Assembly (NCBI RefSeq): GCF_013214175.1
Contig: NZ_JABSPA010000008.1
Location: forward strand, 124,001-188,000
Direction of reading: 5' to 3'
Length of the DNA: 64,000 bases
Source of the DNA: Colwellia sp.
GTDB taxonomy: Bacteria > Pseudomonadota > Gammaproteobacteria > Enterobacterales > Alteromonadaceae
The translations under genes and the position numbers were made by a program. This document shows positions 10,067 to 18,814 of this stretch, in pieces (position 1 is the first letter of the stretch; every line of letters begins with the position of its first letter). The notes under the pieces are model-generated. The model had not been told where the DNA came from. It worked only from the letters and a program-made list of their open reading frames with translations, and ran no database searches.

Positions 10067-10082
10067 CTGTTAATATATACAG
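10067..10082. promoter_or_regulatory. LexA (SOS) box shared by polB and dinG
   Basis: CTGT-N8-ACAG is seen as CTGTTAATATATACAG, a full match to the gammaproteobacterial LexA core with an AT-rich spacer. It lies in the 90-bp gap between two divergent genes that are both SOS-controlled in E. coli. Confidence 0.85.
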
Positions 10083-10121
10083 CAGTGTAACCGATCTTCT
10101 GTTTTTTGGAAACTAGTAACA

Positions 10122-12260
10122 ATGTTATCTGATAAGTTAAAACAAGCTATTCGTCAAGCTTATAAAGCCATAGGCGAGAACTTAACGCACTTTAATCCTC
10201 GTAAACAACAAACTTTCCTTATTGCCGAAATAGCCAAGACTCTAGCGGGTGAATACAGTAAAGATAGAAAAATTATTACTATTGAAGCCGGTACCGGTAC
10301 AGGTAAATCACTCGCCTATTGTTTAGGTACCATTCCACTCGCCCTTGCCCGAAATAAAAAGGTTTGTATTTCAACGGCTACCGTCGCCTTGCAAGAACAA
10401 TTAGTCGACAAGGATTTACCCTTTTTAAAAGAGCACGCGGGATTAAACTTTGACTTCACTTTAGTCAAAGGCAGACAACGTTATGTATGTCGCCAAAAGC
10501 TTACGCAAGCGGTAACCACCAGTTCAGGTAATGAGCCCACTCAAGTGGGTTTTACTTTCGCAGAAAAGCCCGATGCCAAAGAGGTCAGAACACTTAATGC
10601 CATGCACAAGGCACTACTCGATGGTAGTTGGCTTGGCGATATTGATTCATGGAAAACACAGTTACCACAACATATTTGGCAGCAAGTGCAAAGTGATAAA
10701 CATAGCTGTTTAAAAAACCTATCTGAGCATAGTCATTGCCCTTTCCACAAGGCGCGTGAAACTATGGATCAAGCCCATGTTTTAGTGATAAACCATAGTT
10801 TGTTATTGGCTGACTTAGAGCTAGGCGGCGGTAGAATACTGTCTTCTCCTGAGGATACCTTTTATATCATTGATGAGGCACATCACCTGCCAAAGGTGAC
10901 ACGTGACTTTTCCAGTGCCAGTATCACCTTAAAGGGCACAATTGAATGGTTAACAAAGCTTGGTGAAACCGGCGATAAAATGGCTAAGTTAATTAAGTCT
11001 CAGAGTGCTATTTCTCCTGCGTTAAAGTTAGGTGATGACTGCCAAGAACTATTGTTGGAAATGCAAAAAGTCCTTAACTTTATTGAAGCTAATGCCAATG
11101 TCTATTTTCAAGCAGATGATTCACTATCCCAAGGTAATAAATTTACTAAGAAATCTCCGCATGATGAACAAGTATATCGATTTGAAAATGGCATCATTCC
11201 ACCAACATTAAAAAATTGGGCGGAAGATATACAAAGCCTGAGTAAAAAATCATTAAGCCATTTAAATAAACTCTATAACGGACTTATTGAATCGGTAAAA
11301 GATGGCGATACCCAAACCTATCTAGCTGAGCCTCTACTGGGAGAAGCCGGTTTTCTGTTACAACGTTTAGAGAGTTTAACGGCACTTTGGACTATGTATG
11401 CCAAAACCGATAATGAAAAATCTGCGCCAATGGCACGTTGGTTAGAAAAACTAACCAGTAAACGTCATGATTACCTATTAAGCGCATCTCCTATCGAAGT
11501 AGGCTTCACCCTAGACAATATGCTGTGGAGTAAATGTGAAGGCGCAGTATTGTGCTCGGCAACATTACGTGCCTTAAATTCATTCGACCACTTTCGCTTT
11601 CAAGTCGGTTTAAGAAATGATGACGGTAGTCAATATCAACAAGTTGACTCGCCTTTTGATTACCAGAACAATGCACAATTAGTCATAGCGAAGATGGACA
11701 ATGAGGCCAGTGCTGCTGATTTCACTGATGAAGTAATTACTAAATTACCTAAGTACCTTGACCAGGGTAGTGCTAGCTTAGTGCTATTCTCTTCCTATTG
11801 GCAAATGAATAAAGTCGCACAAGCCCTAAGAGAGAACAGCAAACTTGAAATAATGGTGCAAGGAGAGCTATCACGCCAACAAATAATAGAGCAGCATAAA
11901 AAACGTTGTGATAATCACAAACAAAGTATTATTTTTGGTACCCAGAGTTTTTCAGAAGGGCTAGATTTACCTGGAGACTACCTCAATAATTTAATTATTA
12001 CTAAGTTGCCATTCTCGGTACCAACCTCGCCTGTTGAACAGGCACAAGCTGAATATGTCACCGCAAAAGGCGGTAATCCTTTTATGACATTATCAGTACC
12101 AGATACTTCAAAAAAGCTTGTTCAAGCTTGTGGGCGGTTATTACGAAATGAAAGGGATAAAGGTGTTATAACACTACTAGATAAACGGGTAGTAACCAAA
12201 CGCTATGGTAAACAATTACTTGATTCTCTACCGCCCTTTAGCCGAGTGTATGAAAAATAG
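10122..12260 (+). CDS. dinG: ATP-dependent DNA helicase DinG
   Basis: This is a superfamily 2 (XPD-like) 5'-3' helicase that unwinds R-loops, D-loops and other structures met by forks. Walker A is EAGTGTGKS (55-63), the DEAH box appears as IIDEAHH, and the C-terminal QACGRLLRNERDKG is motif VI. The Fe-S region is unusual: C123, C196 and C206 are present, but the cysteine expected between the last two is absent (CLKNLSEHSHC, with Ser at the usual place). The cluster may be lost or use another ligand. At 712 aa its length matches E. coli DinG. It shares a LexA box with polB. Confidence 0.94.
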   Translation: MLSDKLKQAIRQAYKAIGENLTHFNPRKQQTFLIAEIAKTLAGEYSKDRKIITIEAGTGTGKSLAYCLGTIPLALARNKKVCISTATVALQEQLVDKDLPFLKEHAGLNFDFTLVKGRQRYVCRQKLTQAVTTSSGNEPTQVGFTFAEKPDAKEVRTLNAMHKALLDGSWLGDIDSWKTQLPQHIWQQVQSDKHSCLKNLSEHSHCPFHKARETMDQAHVLVINHSLLLADLELGGGRILSSPEDTFYIIDEAHHLPKVTRDFSSASITLKGTIEWLTKLGETGDKMAKLIKSQSAISPALKLGDDCQELLLEMQKVLNFIEANANVYFQADDSLSQGNKFTKKSPHDEQVYRFENGIIPPTLKNWAEDIQSLSKKSLSHLNKLYNGLIESVKDGDTQTYLAEPLLGEAGFLLQRLESLTALWTMYAKTDNEKSAPMARWLEKLTSKRHDYLLSASPIEVGFTLDNMLWSKCEGAVLCSATLRALNSFDHFRFQVGLRNDDGSQYQQVDSPFDYQNNAQLVIAKMDNEASAADFTDEVITKLPKYLDQGSASLVLFSSYWQMNKVAQALRENSKLEIMVQGELSRQQIIEQHKKRCDNHKQSIIFGTQSFSEGLDLPGDYLNNLIITKLPFSVPTSPVEQAQAEYVTAKGGNPFMTLSVPDTSKKLVQACGRLLRNERDKGVITLLDKRVVTKRYGKQLLDSLPPFSRVYEK

Positions 12261-12534
12261 TTTAATAACTTATTATGCCTATGCACTTTGCTCCGGAGCA
12301 TTATCCCCGTGGTGTTTTAATCGGACTCGCCATGGATGTCACTTATTAGAGAATGCAGGATGCACATTCTCCTGAGCTTATTGTCCTGAATCCCGGGTCT
12401 AAATAGCAATAGTTCTTCGATATGAAGTTTACAAAGAGTTCCTGAGTAAACTATAGAGGCATATAACTTATTTGATTCTCGCTTTGTTTTGCTACGTTGT
12501 TCTTCTACTTTAAAAATAGTTTTCTAACAGACAT
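12261..12534. other. Gene-free stretch with hairpin-rich repeat sequence
   Basis: No ORF was found. The stretch contains a module (about 12335-12380) that, read in reverse complement, resembles the centre of the element at 2243-2554 (caggagaat...cctgcattctct). It also has the shared core catggatgt at 12332-12340. Loose inverted ends around tatgcct (near 12276 and 12463) suggest a degraded palindromic element. Confidence 0.4.
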
Positions 12535-12566
12535 AAAAAAGGCTTAAATAAATTCAAGCCTTTTTT
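12535..12566. terminator. Bidirectional terminator after dinG
   Basis: The stem is aaaaaaggctt / aagcctttttt around a 10-base loop, with A- and T-runs on both sides. It lies between convergent dinG and the Sel1-repeat gene. Confidence 0.85.
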
Positions 12567-12603
12567 AGTCACTAACTATTAAATAATAATCAAAATACTA
12601 TTG

Positions 12604-13656
12604 CTAATTTTTAGCGTCTTCTAATGCTTTTTCAAATGCTTTTGTAGTGGCTCTAACATTAGCTTGTTTAGTAAATTCAATATTCACACCTGCGTTAACT
12701 ACTTCTTGGTAGAAATCAGCAATGGCACAACTTTCTACTTGTTGACAAACTATTGCATACTTCAATATTGCTGGCTCATAAGCCTGCAAAGCAGCTTTTT
12801 GAAACAAAGTAAGTGCTTGGTGTAAATCTTTATCTACCGCGGTGCCGTTAAGGTACATTTGCGCAAGGTTTACTTGACCTTTAGCAAAACCATAGTCTGC
12901 GGATTCTTGAAACTTCTCTAAGGCTAATTCCGATCTCTTACCGCCATTAGCAAATTTTAAATATTCTAAGCCTGAAAAATTTTCTTTTTTACCCGGGATG
13001 AATACTGAACTAGAGTCAAAATGCGAATCTGGCACAACTACGTTGCCATCAAGCATATTACCTTCAGGACGACGCGCCAAAACAATAGCACCCGACTCGA
13101 TCATTGCCTGCAATTCACTAATTTTGTAATTATGACGTTTTTCTTGGAAAAACTTTTCAAATCTCAGTTGTGCATAACGAATAGCTTCATTCAACTCATG
13201 CTCTTGTAGATAAAAATAGCTACTAAAGTTAAGCGTTACTACATCACCAGTAATATCTTTAACTTTCGCCATTCTAAATTTTTCTGCCGGACGAAGGTTA
13301 TCTTTTATAACTCGGAAATCGATATAATAAAAATCATTCAATTGCGGTGCAGCTACAATAGCTTGTGTTTGTTGATTTAATAGATTGTCTTTATAGAACA
13401 TGCTACCTGCTACAGCAACGGCAGCTAAGATAACTAAAGCAATAATTTTGCTTTTATGCTTTATCAACCAAGGATCGGGATCCTTAGTATCAACGGTATA
13501 ATGGTAATACGGTTCTTCTTGTTTATCGTCAGCGGTCGGAGAATCCACACTAGCTAATGCTTCTTCAGATTCCGTAGGTAATGCTGCCTGTTGATCAACT
13601 TCTGCTGTTGGCAAATGCTCATCTTCCTTATATTGGCGAACTGCTGCTTGTGGCAT
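12604..13656 (-). CDS. Membrane-anchored Sel1/TPR-repeat protein
   Basis: The specific function is not recognised. An acidic N-terminal tail (1-65) precedes one transmembrane helix at about 70-87 (IIALVILAAVAVAGSMFY). The rest would face the periplasm if the tail is cytoplasmic. The C-terminal half has at least one clear Sel1-like repeat (AKGQVNLAQMYLNGTAVDK, then LHQALTLFQKAALQAYEPA), a helical fold used for protein contacts. No enzyme motif is visible. It is monocistronic, convergent with dinG and separated from it by a terminator. A scaffold or envelope-adaptor role is a guess from the architecture only. Confidence 0.8.
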   Translation of the reverse strand: MPQAAVRQYKEDEHLPTAEVDQQAALPTESEEALASVDSPTADDKQEEPYYHYTVDTKDPDPWLIKHKSKIIALVILAAVAVAGSMFYKDNLLNQQTQAIVAAPQLNDFYYIDFRVIKDNLRPAEKFRMAKVKDITGDVVTLNFSSYFYLQEHELNEAIRYAQLRFEKFFQEKRHNYKISELQAMIESGAIVLARRPEGNMLDGNVVVPDSHFDSSSVFIPGKKENFSGLEYLKFANGGKRSELALEKFQESADYGFAKGQVNLAQMYLNGTAVDKDLHQALTLFQKAALQAYEPAILKYAIVCQQVESCAIADFYQEVVNAGVNIEFTKQANVRATTKAFEKALEDAKN

Positions 13657-14047
13657 AACCGTTCCTTATTTTTATTTTATTAATTAATACCATTTGAACA
13701 TAAATTAAACAAGCGTTAATTTTATGTTACTTAGATTTAACATTTCTATTGCTAAACCAAGTCCTTCTTATCATTACGCTAAGATGCCCAGTAGTAATGA
13801 CTTTCATTCACATCGCAAGCATCTGAGTTTATTAAATTTATTGAAAATGTAACTCAATGTATTTTATTATTTTGAGTATACATTTTTATTTCAATTAAAA
13901 CAATCGTTTGATTATTGAACCAGAACAGTTTCTTAAGAAACAAAACTGGTTTCCATTGCAAGAAAACTTGCTGTTATTTTGTATAGCCTAACTTAAGTTA
14001 TCATTATATGATGTCTTTACTTTAAAAGGCTTACCTGTAGTCCACAC
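13657..14047. other. Intergenic region with nested palindrome
   Basis: No ORF was found. At 13918-13951 there is a nested palindrome: the perfect 14-mer gtttcttaagaaac inside outer arms aaccag and ctggtt. It could be an operator or an RNA hairpin; nothing else was recognised. Confidence 0.4.
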
Positions 14048-14398
14048 ATGAAACAAACAACCAAAGTTACCTTATTTTCATTACTGATTTTCCCCGGGGC
14101 TGGGCATTTATTATTAAAAAAATATGCGATAGCCCTAGGCTTTATTGCTAGCTTTGCATATCTGCTATTGGGATTTGTTAAAGATATTCTTACTAAGAGT
14201 CAGCAAGTTATCGATAGCATTATGCGAGGGGAAGTTTCTATGGAGATTTCGGCAATCCAACAAGCATTGGTGGACCAAGGAGTAATAGATAACCCTCAGC
14301 TTGCTACTTCGGGGTACTTAATGCTATTTATTTGGGGACTTGCCGCTTTTGACGCCTATCGAATTGCTAAAAAAAATCAGCCAGATAATATTTCCTAA
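14048..14398 (+). CDS. Small integral membrane protein, unknown function
   Basis: This is a 116-residue protein with hydrophobic segments at about 7-23, 27-44 and 87-103. The first begins TLFSLLIFPGAGHLLLKKY, which resembles small polytopic proteins whose N-terminus carries a PGxGH pattern. A soluble loop of about 40 residues joins segments two and three, and the tail is short and basic. No catalytic residues can be pointed to, and no function is assigned. It stands alone and is followed by a strong terminator. Confidence 0.7.
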   Translation: MKQTTKVTLFSLLIFPGAGHLLLKKYAIALGFIASFAYLLLGFVKDILTKSQQVIDSIMRGEVSMEISAIQQALVDQGVIDNPQLATSGYLMLFIWGLAAFDAYRIAKKNQPDNIS

Positions 14399-14462
14399 TT
14401 ATCATCGGCTAAAGTTTGTCCTTAAAAACTCAACCACCTTTTACTTTTAGATTTAAAATAGT

Positions 14463-14504
14463 AAAAAAAATGGCCAGTTAAAATATCAACTGGCCATTTT
14501 TTTT
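14463..14504 (+). terminator. Rho-independent terminator
   Basis: A 17-bp perfect stem (8 As plus tggccagtt, and its complement) has a loop of about 8 bases and ends in eight Ts. It lies 65 bp downstream of the small membrane protein gene. Confidence 0.9.
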
Positions 14505-14935
14505 AACTAGAGTCTGATGATCTTTCAGGGTCAAAATTTAAAGCGACTTTAATCACGCCGCGAATGTTGTCGCATAGTTATCCTGTGCAAAAAAACGAGC
14601 GACAATGAGTAAAAACGCTTTAAATGAAGCCATGGCAGAATTATGGAACCCCATGTCCTATACCTCAGAGGTGTTACCCCTTTACTTTTGACCCAAAAGG
14701 TATTACTGGCTAAACACTTTTTAGTTAAGCGCTTATTATACACTTAGCTGTACCTGACTATAAAAAGTATGGATTTATACAAATTAAAGCTTAAGTAGCT
14801 AAAGCATTAATTCACCGCATAATAGCAGTATTATTCTGTCATTGAAGCATGTAGTAACTTGTTAGTTTATGTAGCGCTTTTTTATTTGGCAATTGCTGGG
14901 TATAATTACCTTGTTTTCCTTTTTGAGCGATATTA
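14505..14935. other. Gene-free stretch with a possible small inverted-repeat element
   Basis: No convincing gene. Inverted arms of 16 bp (14528-14543 and 14679-14694, 13 of 16 matching, outer part gggtcaaaa) bound 167 bp that could be a tiny non-autonomous element. Short ORFs inside match nothing recognised. Confidence 0.3.
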
Positions 14936-15418
14936 ATGAATTACCTGCCCCTAGAGAGTTTAAAAAATGCTTGGATTTTCAAGCATAAAAGTTTACCTAT
15001 TGTAGAATCTGACCTAGCAAAAATAAAACCTATGAATATTGAACGCGCTAATATTGTATGGGATACCTTTATTTCTCGCCAAGTAGATCACCCTGACTTT
15101 TTCAAAAAAGGCGATTGGCCTACGGATAAGAGCAACTGGTTAGAGCAAGGGAAATGGGAAGGTCTTTGGGACAGCAATGAAGAAGCGCTACCTGAGCTAA
15201 TCGAAAAGCATCTGGACTGGGATCAAAATACCGTAGTCTACTACTGTAGCTCACGAGACAATGTCATAGAAACCAACTGGTTGATATTCAAGCGTTGTTG
15301 GAAAAACTTTTTATTTATGGATGATGGTCCTATTCTATTGGGTAAAAAACGCCAACAGGTCGTACAATTTACCAGTAATGGCTATTTTAAAATTGGCCAA
15401 AAGCCAAGTAGTAATTAA
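14936..15418 (+). CDS. DUF2947-like cytosolic protein
   Basis: This is a 160-residue soluble protein resembling the DUF2947 family of marine gammaproteobacteria, which has no known function. It is rich in Trp (WIFKH, VWDTF, WPTDKSNWLEQGKWEGLWD), has an acidic central part and a conserved-looking VVYYCSSRDNVIETNW segment. There is no signal peptide or membrane segment. Its end overlaps the open frame of the rlmF-like gene, so the two are probably co-transcribed. The family name is given from memory of the sequence pattern, hence the moderate confidence. Confidence 0.72.
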   Translation: MNYLPLESLKNAWIFKHKSLPIVESDLAKIKPMNIERANIVWDTFISRQVDHPDFFKKGDWPTDKSNWLEQGKWEGLWDSNEEALPELIEKHLDWDQNTVVYYCSSRDNVIETNWLIFKRCWKNFLFMDDGPILLGKKRQQVVQFTSNGYFKIGQKPSSN

Positions 15419-16367
15419 GCAAGCCGCTATTCAAATCATCTTTTATTCTAACGGTACTACTTTGCATAAAAACAATCGGCATATACAGGGTTATAATTTT
15501 AAAGCATTGGTGAAAGCTAATACTAAATTATCACCTTTTATTATAAAAAATAAATATAATAATCAAGACACTATAGATTTTTCAAATCCTTTGGCTATTA
15601 AAGCCCTGAATTTTTCATTATTAAAAAGTGACTATAAAATTAATTTTTGGGACATACCTGAGGGCTATCTATGCCCAGCAATCCCAGGAAGAGTAGACTA
15701 TATTCACCATCTACATGACTTACTTGCGACAACGCCTAAAACACTTATAGGTGATAAAAAACAGGTGAAGGTGCTTGATATAGGCACAGGAGCAAGTTGC
15801 ATTTATCCCCTGCTAGGGCAAAGAGTATACGGTTGGCATTTTGTCGCTTCAGATGTTGATCCTATTTCCATAAAAGTTGCCAAGCACATAGTCTCTGCTG
15901 ATAAGACACTCGTTAAAGCGATTACCTGTCGTTTACAAGAAGATAGTAATCATATCTTTAATGGTATTATTGCTGAGGATGAATTTTATCATTTAACCCT
16001 ATGTAATCCACCATTTCATCGTTCTTTAGCTGAAGCTAGCCAAGGCACTAGCCGAAAATGGCAAAATTTGAATAAAGCGAAGACTCCTGCTAAAGCGCAA
16101 AGCAAACAACTAAACTTTGGTGGACAAAAAGCTGAGCTCTGGTGTCCCGGTGGCGAATTAGCTTTCATTGGTAATATGATTAAAGAGAGTAAGACTTATC
16201 AAAAACAGGTACTTTGGTTTACTTGTCTGGTGTCGAAAAAAGATCATATATCTAAGCTAAAGCTCAGCTTAAAAAAAGCCCAAGCAAGCCAAGTTAAAGT
16301 CATTAACATGGCTCAAGGACAAAAAATCAGTCGCTTTATCGCTTGGAGTTTTTATGATGTTAGCTAA
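15378..16367 (+). CDS. rlmF: 23S rRNA (adenine-1618-N6)-methyltransferase
   Basis: This enzyme methylates A1618 of 23S rRNA using S-adenosylmethionine. The match to E. coli RlmF (YbiN) is clear: NRH near the N-terminus, DFSNPLAIKALN, WDIPEGYLCP, the SAM motif VLDIGTGASCIYPL, the catalytic NPPF in LCNPPFHRSL, LNFGGQKAELWCPGG and the C-terminal AQGQKISRFIAW. The start is uncertain. The frame opens at 15321, inside the upstream gene. E. coli has only about 8 residues before the LHxxNRH block, whereas the ATG at 15378 gives about 28; a TTG at 15462 would begin at that block. Overlap with the upstream gene suggests translational coupling. Confidence 0.9.
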   Translation: MAILKLAKSQVVIKQAAIQIIFYSNGTTLHKNNRHIQGYNFKALVKANTKLSPFIIKNKYNNQDTIDFSNPLAIKALNFSLLKSDYKINFWDIPEGYLCPAIPGRVDYIHHLHDLLATTPKTLIGDKKQVKVLDIGTGASCIYPLLGQRVYGWHFVASDVDPISIKVAKHIVSADKTLVKAITCRLQEDSNHIFNGIIAEDEFYHLTLCNPPFHRSLAEASQGTSRKWQNLNKAKTPAKAQSKQLNFGGQKAELWCPGGELAFIGNMIKESKTYQKQVLWFTCLVSKKDHISKLKLSLKKAQASQVKVINMAQGQKISRFIAWSFYDVS

Positions 16368-16449
16368 AACAACAGTAAAGCATCATGTTATTAGCTTTAG
16401 CTATTAAGCACTTTCTTTATCTGTATTAATATCTGGACTAATATCTACA

Positions 16450-17253
16450 CTAATCGGCATTAACATCTGCACTAGTGATATCACCAGCAACTAGCTCTCC
16501 TAAACAAAATAACTGCCATTGACCTGGTACCATTTTATGCCAGGTCTCATCATCTGTCAGTGGTTTAGTGGCAATAACGGTAACAACATCATTGCTATTG
16601 GTTTCTTTTTTAAAGTCCACCGCCATTTCCGCATCAATAAGACTGGCTTGGCCAAAAGGAGCTTTACGGGTAAGCCAATGTAAATTATTAGAGCAATAAG
16701 CGAACAAGTATTCACCATCGGTAATAATAATGTTGCCAACGCCAAGGCTATCGATTTTTGCCGCCAGTGAGGCAACAAAAGAAAACAAGGTTTTAGCTGC
16801 AACTTGCTTAGCACCAAACTCTAAGTGCAATTGATCAAGTATCCAGCAAAAAGCATGTTCACTGTCCGTTGTACCAATAGGTAAGTGAAATTCAATCGGT
16901 AGTTCATTAGCAAAATCTTTTAATTGACCATTATGAGCATAGGTCCAATTCTTCCCCCACATTTGTCGAACAAATGGGTGAGTATTTTCAAGGCAGACTT
17001 CACCTGAATTAGCTTGTCTAATATGACAGACTACCGCTTCACTTTTCATCGGGTATTTAGTAACCAGCTCAGCAATAGGAGAATGTGCACTTGGCATAGG
17101 ATCTTTAAAGCTACGACAGCCCTTACCTTCATAAAACGTCACTCCCCAACCATCTCTGTGCGGTCCGGTATTACCACCACGTTGCATTAAACCACTAAAA
17201 CTAAAACAGATATCGGTTGGTACATTGGCACTCATGGCTAGAAGTTCACACAT
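16450..17253 (-). CDS. YafJ-type class II glutamine amidotransferase
   Basis: This is a class II (Ntn-type) glutamine amidotransferase-like protein of the YafJ group. The nucleophile is Cys2 after removal of Met1 (MCELLAMSANVPTD). Further matches are GPHRDGWGV, VCHIRQANSG, THPFVRQMWGKNWTYAHNG (the Asn-Gly pair of the oxyanion region) and TDSEHAFCWIL. There is no synthase domain, so the acceptor of the released ammonia is unknown. It is 267 aa long and ends in a short DITSADVNAD tail. It is the last intact gene before the decayed mobile region on its left-strand side. Confidence 0.88.
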   Translation of the reverse strand: MCELLAMSANVPTDICFSFSGLMQRGGNTGPHRDGWGVTFYEGKGCRSFKDPMPSAHSPIAELVTKYPMKSEAVVCHIRQANSGEVCLENTHPFVRQMWGKNWTYAHNGQLKDFANELPIEFHLPIGTTDSEHAFCWILDQLHLEFGAKQVAAKTLFSFVASLAAKIDSLGVGNIIITDGEYLFAYCSNNLHWLTRKAPFGQASLIDAEMAVDFKKETNSNDVVTVIATKPLTDDETWHKMVPGQWQLFCLGELVAGDITSADVNAD

Positions 17254-17748
17254 AAATCATTTAATCCTTTTAAAACAAGTAACTTAACCGAACTGACAAC
17301 CTTTAAAATTCCTCACAGTGTCCGTAAGAGTGTCACTATAGAAAATAAAAAGCTAAACAGATCAAAAATCCGTTTAGCTTTTATTTATATTAAGCTGTAA
17401 TTGGCTTTAAGTCATTAGATAACTTAACTGCACTGCATTTTGGATAGTGAAAACAGCGGCTTGTGATAATAGTACTGCCAACCAAGTATGTGCATTAACA
17501 GCGTAAGAGCTAACTTACGACAAAGCACCTTAATGAAGACAATCCATTAGTTAAATACCCAATGTCACAAACGTCTTTTTTTTGCACTAAATCGGGAGCT
17601 TAAGAAGAGTGAATTTTTCTATGGTTTGAATGTTGAGAGATTATTATTGCAGCAATACTGTGACTGCATATAATCACAGTTAACTTTTATTGGTTTGGTG
17701 CTAATTATGGCTCGCGGTAATTTTCTGATAATTAATGGCTAAGCCTGT
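17254..17748. other. Gene-free stretch beside the decayed mobile region
   Basis: No ORF was recognised. A hairpin with flanking A and T runs (aaaaagctaaac at 17347-17358, gtttagctttt at 17372-17382) looks like a terminator that could serve a plus-strand transcript. The rest is AT-rich with no visible repeat. Confidence 0.4.
17347..17382. terminator. Terminator-like hairpin
   Basis: The 11-bp stem aaaagctaaac / gtttagctttt has a 13-base loop and A/T runs. It lies just upstream of the YafJ-like gene, so it may end an antisense or lost plus-strand gene. Confidence 0.6.
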
Positions 17749-17922
17749 TTATAGAGCGTGTAGTTTAGCAACATTTAAGGGTTCAGTACCCATATCTATA
17801 CCCGTTACCTTAGCGCCTAACTTTGCTAATGATTCAGATAATATACCACCACCACCTACATCTATTACTTGCTTATCAAATAAGCCATTATTTGAATGAG
17901 TATCAATATCTTGCTGGGCAAG
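17749..17922 (-). pseudogene. ubiG: ubiG fragment (ubiquinone O-methyltransferase remnant)
   Basis: The minus strand reads [19 protein letters not shown], then [19 protein letters not shown] and VAKLHAL before a stop. This is the SAM-binding core of UbiG (family pattern GLFxKxVLDVGCGGGILAES...VTGxDMxxEPLxVAKLHAL). The usual Cys in DVGCGGG is Gly here. Only about 50 of roughly 240 codons remain, with stops on both sides, so it is a broken copy; a complete ubiG would have to be elsewhere. Confidence 0.8.
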
Positions 17923-18079
17923 TTAGCGTGTAAAAAACGCCAACAAAGCCTAGCTCTGTGGCTATTTCTTCACTTTCGCGTAAGCGCAACATGGTTTCAC
18001 AACATCTTATAGCTGGGTTGGCAATACCTGCTTTAACGGCTTCGAGTAAATCAATTACTTTACACTCATGGATATTGGT
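17903..18079 (-). pseudogene. Phage replication protein (P2 GpA-like) fragment
   Basis: The minus strand has an open stretch of about 58 codons containing AVKAGIANPAIRCCETMLRL and [20 protein letters not shown], ending CPARY and a stop. This resembles the conserved block of P2-type phage replication protein A (pattern ANPxIRRxELMxRxRGFExxAxExGxxGxFxTxTCPSRxH). Both ends of the gene are lost. It overlaps the start of the ubiG fragment by 20 bp, marking a fusion point between two decayed sequences. Recognition is by pattern only. Confidence 0.6.
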
Positions 18080-18234
18080 TTAACTTTTTCATCATGTACA
18101 TTATTTACTTTAAGGGAAGCGTACTTTGAGCGACCATAATATAACTTTACCTTGTTCAAGTTATCTTCCGTGTCTGAATAACGTTCGTTAGGTGGCCGTG
18201 ATAAAATCCACCCGTTTACATCAAAATAGAATGA
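18055..18234 (-). pseudogene. Unrecognised coding remnant next to the GpA-like fragment
   Basis: A minus-strand frame of about 59 codons without a proper start contains NGWILSRPPNERYSDTEDN and KVKLYYGRSKYASLKVNNV. It ends in a stop where the GpA-like frame begins (overlap 18055-18079), as expected for a frameshift or a fusion of decayed genes. No family was recognised. Confidence 0.35.
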
Positions 18235-18288
18235 GCATGTACATACTCAGTTTCCTTTCAGATAAAATATCTTTTCTATTTTATATCC

Positions 18289-18798
18289 CTACTCCGCTAT
18301 AACCTGCTTTCTAATTTCTAAAATCGATATGGTTGCTAAAGTTATTATTATTGATAATTCAACCAATAGTGTACTTGGCGTATACCAGGTCCATAACCAC
18401 CAACTTTCTCGGTTTTCTAACACCATAATATCAATATGCATTGCTAAATAGGTAATCGTATTAATAGCAAGTAAATACATGATTGCGAATGTAGCTTTGT
18501 GTAATTTAACTCTAGTAACTAAGTGAACGGTAATGATAGAAATTATTGCTAATACATCATACTCAAGCCAGCGTAGATAGAAGTTATAGTCTGGTTGAGT
18601 ATTATCAGTCAGCCAGAAATATTCAAAGGTATTGTTTGCAACCACAAAGCAGCCAAAAAGAATAATACTACAAATAAAAACCGATGGATTAACCCGCCAA
18701 TTTTTATAACTTAAAATAAAGACACCGATAAAGCCTAACATTACTAAAAAGTCTATTAGCTGAGCGGTCTCTGGGTTGTTAAGTAAATCGAAGTACAT
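18289..18798 (-). CDS. Five-segment membrane protein, unknown
   Basis: This is a 169-residue hydrophobic protein with about five transmembrane segments (near 12-30, 38-55, 76-95, 101-119 and 139-160). It has many aromatic residues at loop ends (NTFEYFWL, ESWWLWTWYTP). No family or catalytic motif was recognised. It starts 16 bp after the stop of the small HGGGGVYVPPK protein gene and is on the same strand, so they form a likely two-gene unit. Lying between an integrase remnant and a phage replication remnant, the pair may be former prophage cargo. Immunity, export or receptor roles for the small protein are speculation. Confidence 0.72.
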   Translation of the reverse strand: MYFDLLNNPETAQLIDFLVMLGFIGVFILSYKNWRVNPSVFICSIILFGCFVVANNTFEYFWLTDNTQPDYNFYLRWLEYDVLAIISIITVHLVTRVKLHKATFAIMYLLAINTITYLAMHIDIMVLENRESWWLWTWYTPSTLLVELSIIITLATISILEIRKQVIAE

Positions 18799-18814
18799 TC
18801 ATTAAAGTCCTTGC

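Noticed and set aside
14549-14743. A 64-codon minus-strand ORF in the gap after the small membrane protein gene
   Set aside because: No ribosome site, no recognisable domain, and it lies across a possible inverted-repeat element.
17798-17811. A sequence like the end of the 2243 element (tatacccgttacc)
   Set aside because: It is part of the ubiG fragment, encoding VTGID, so the match is by chance.
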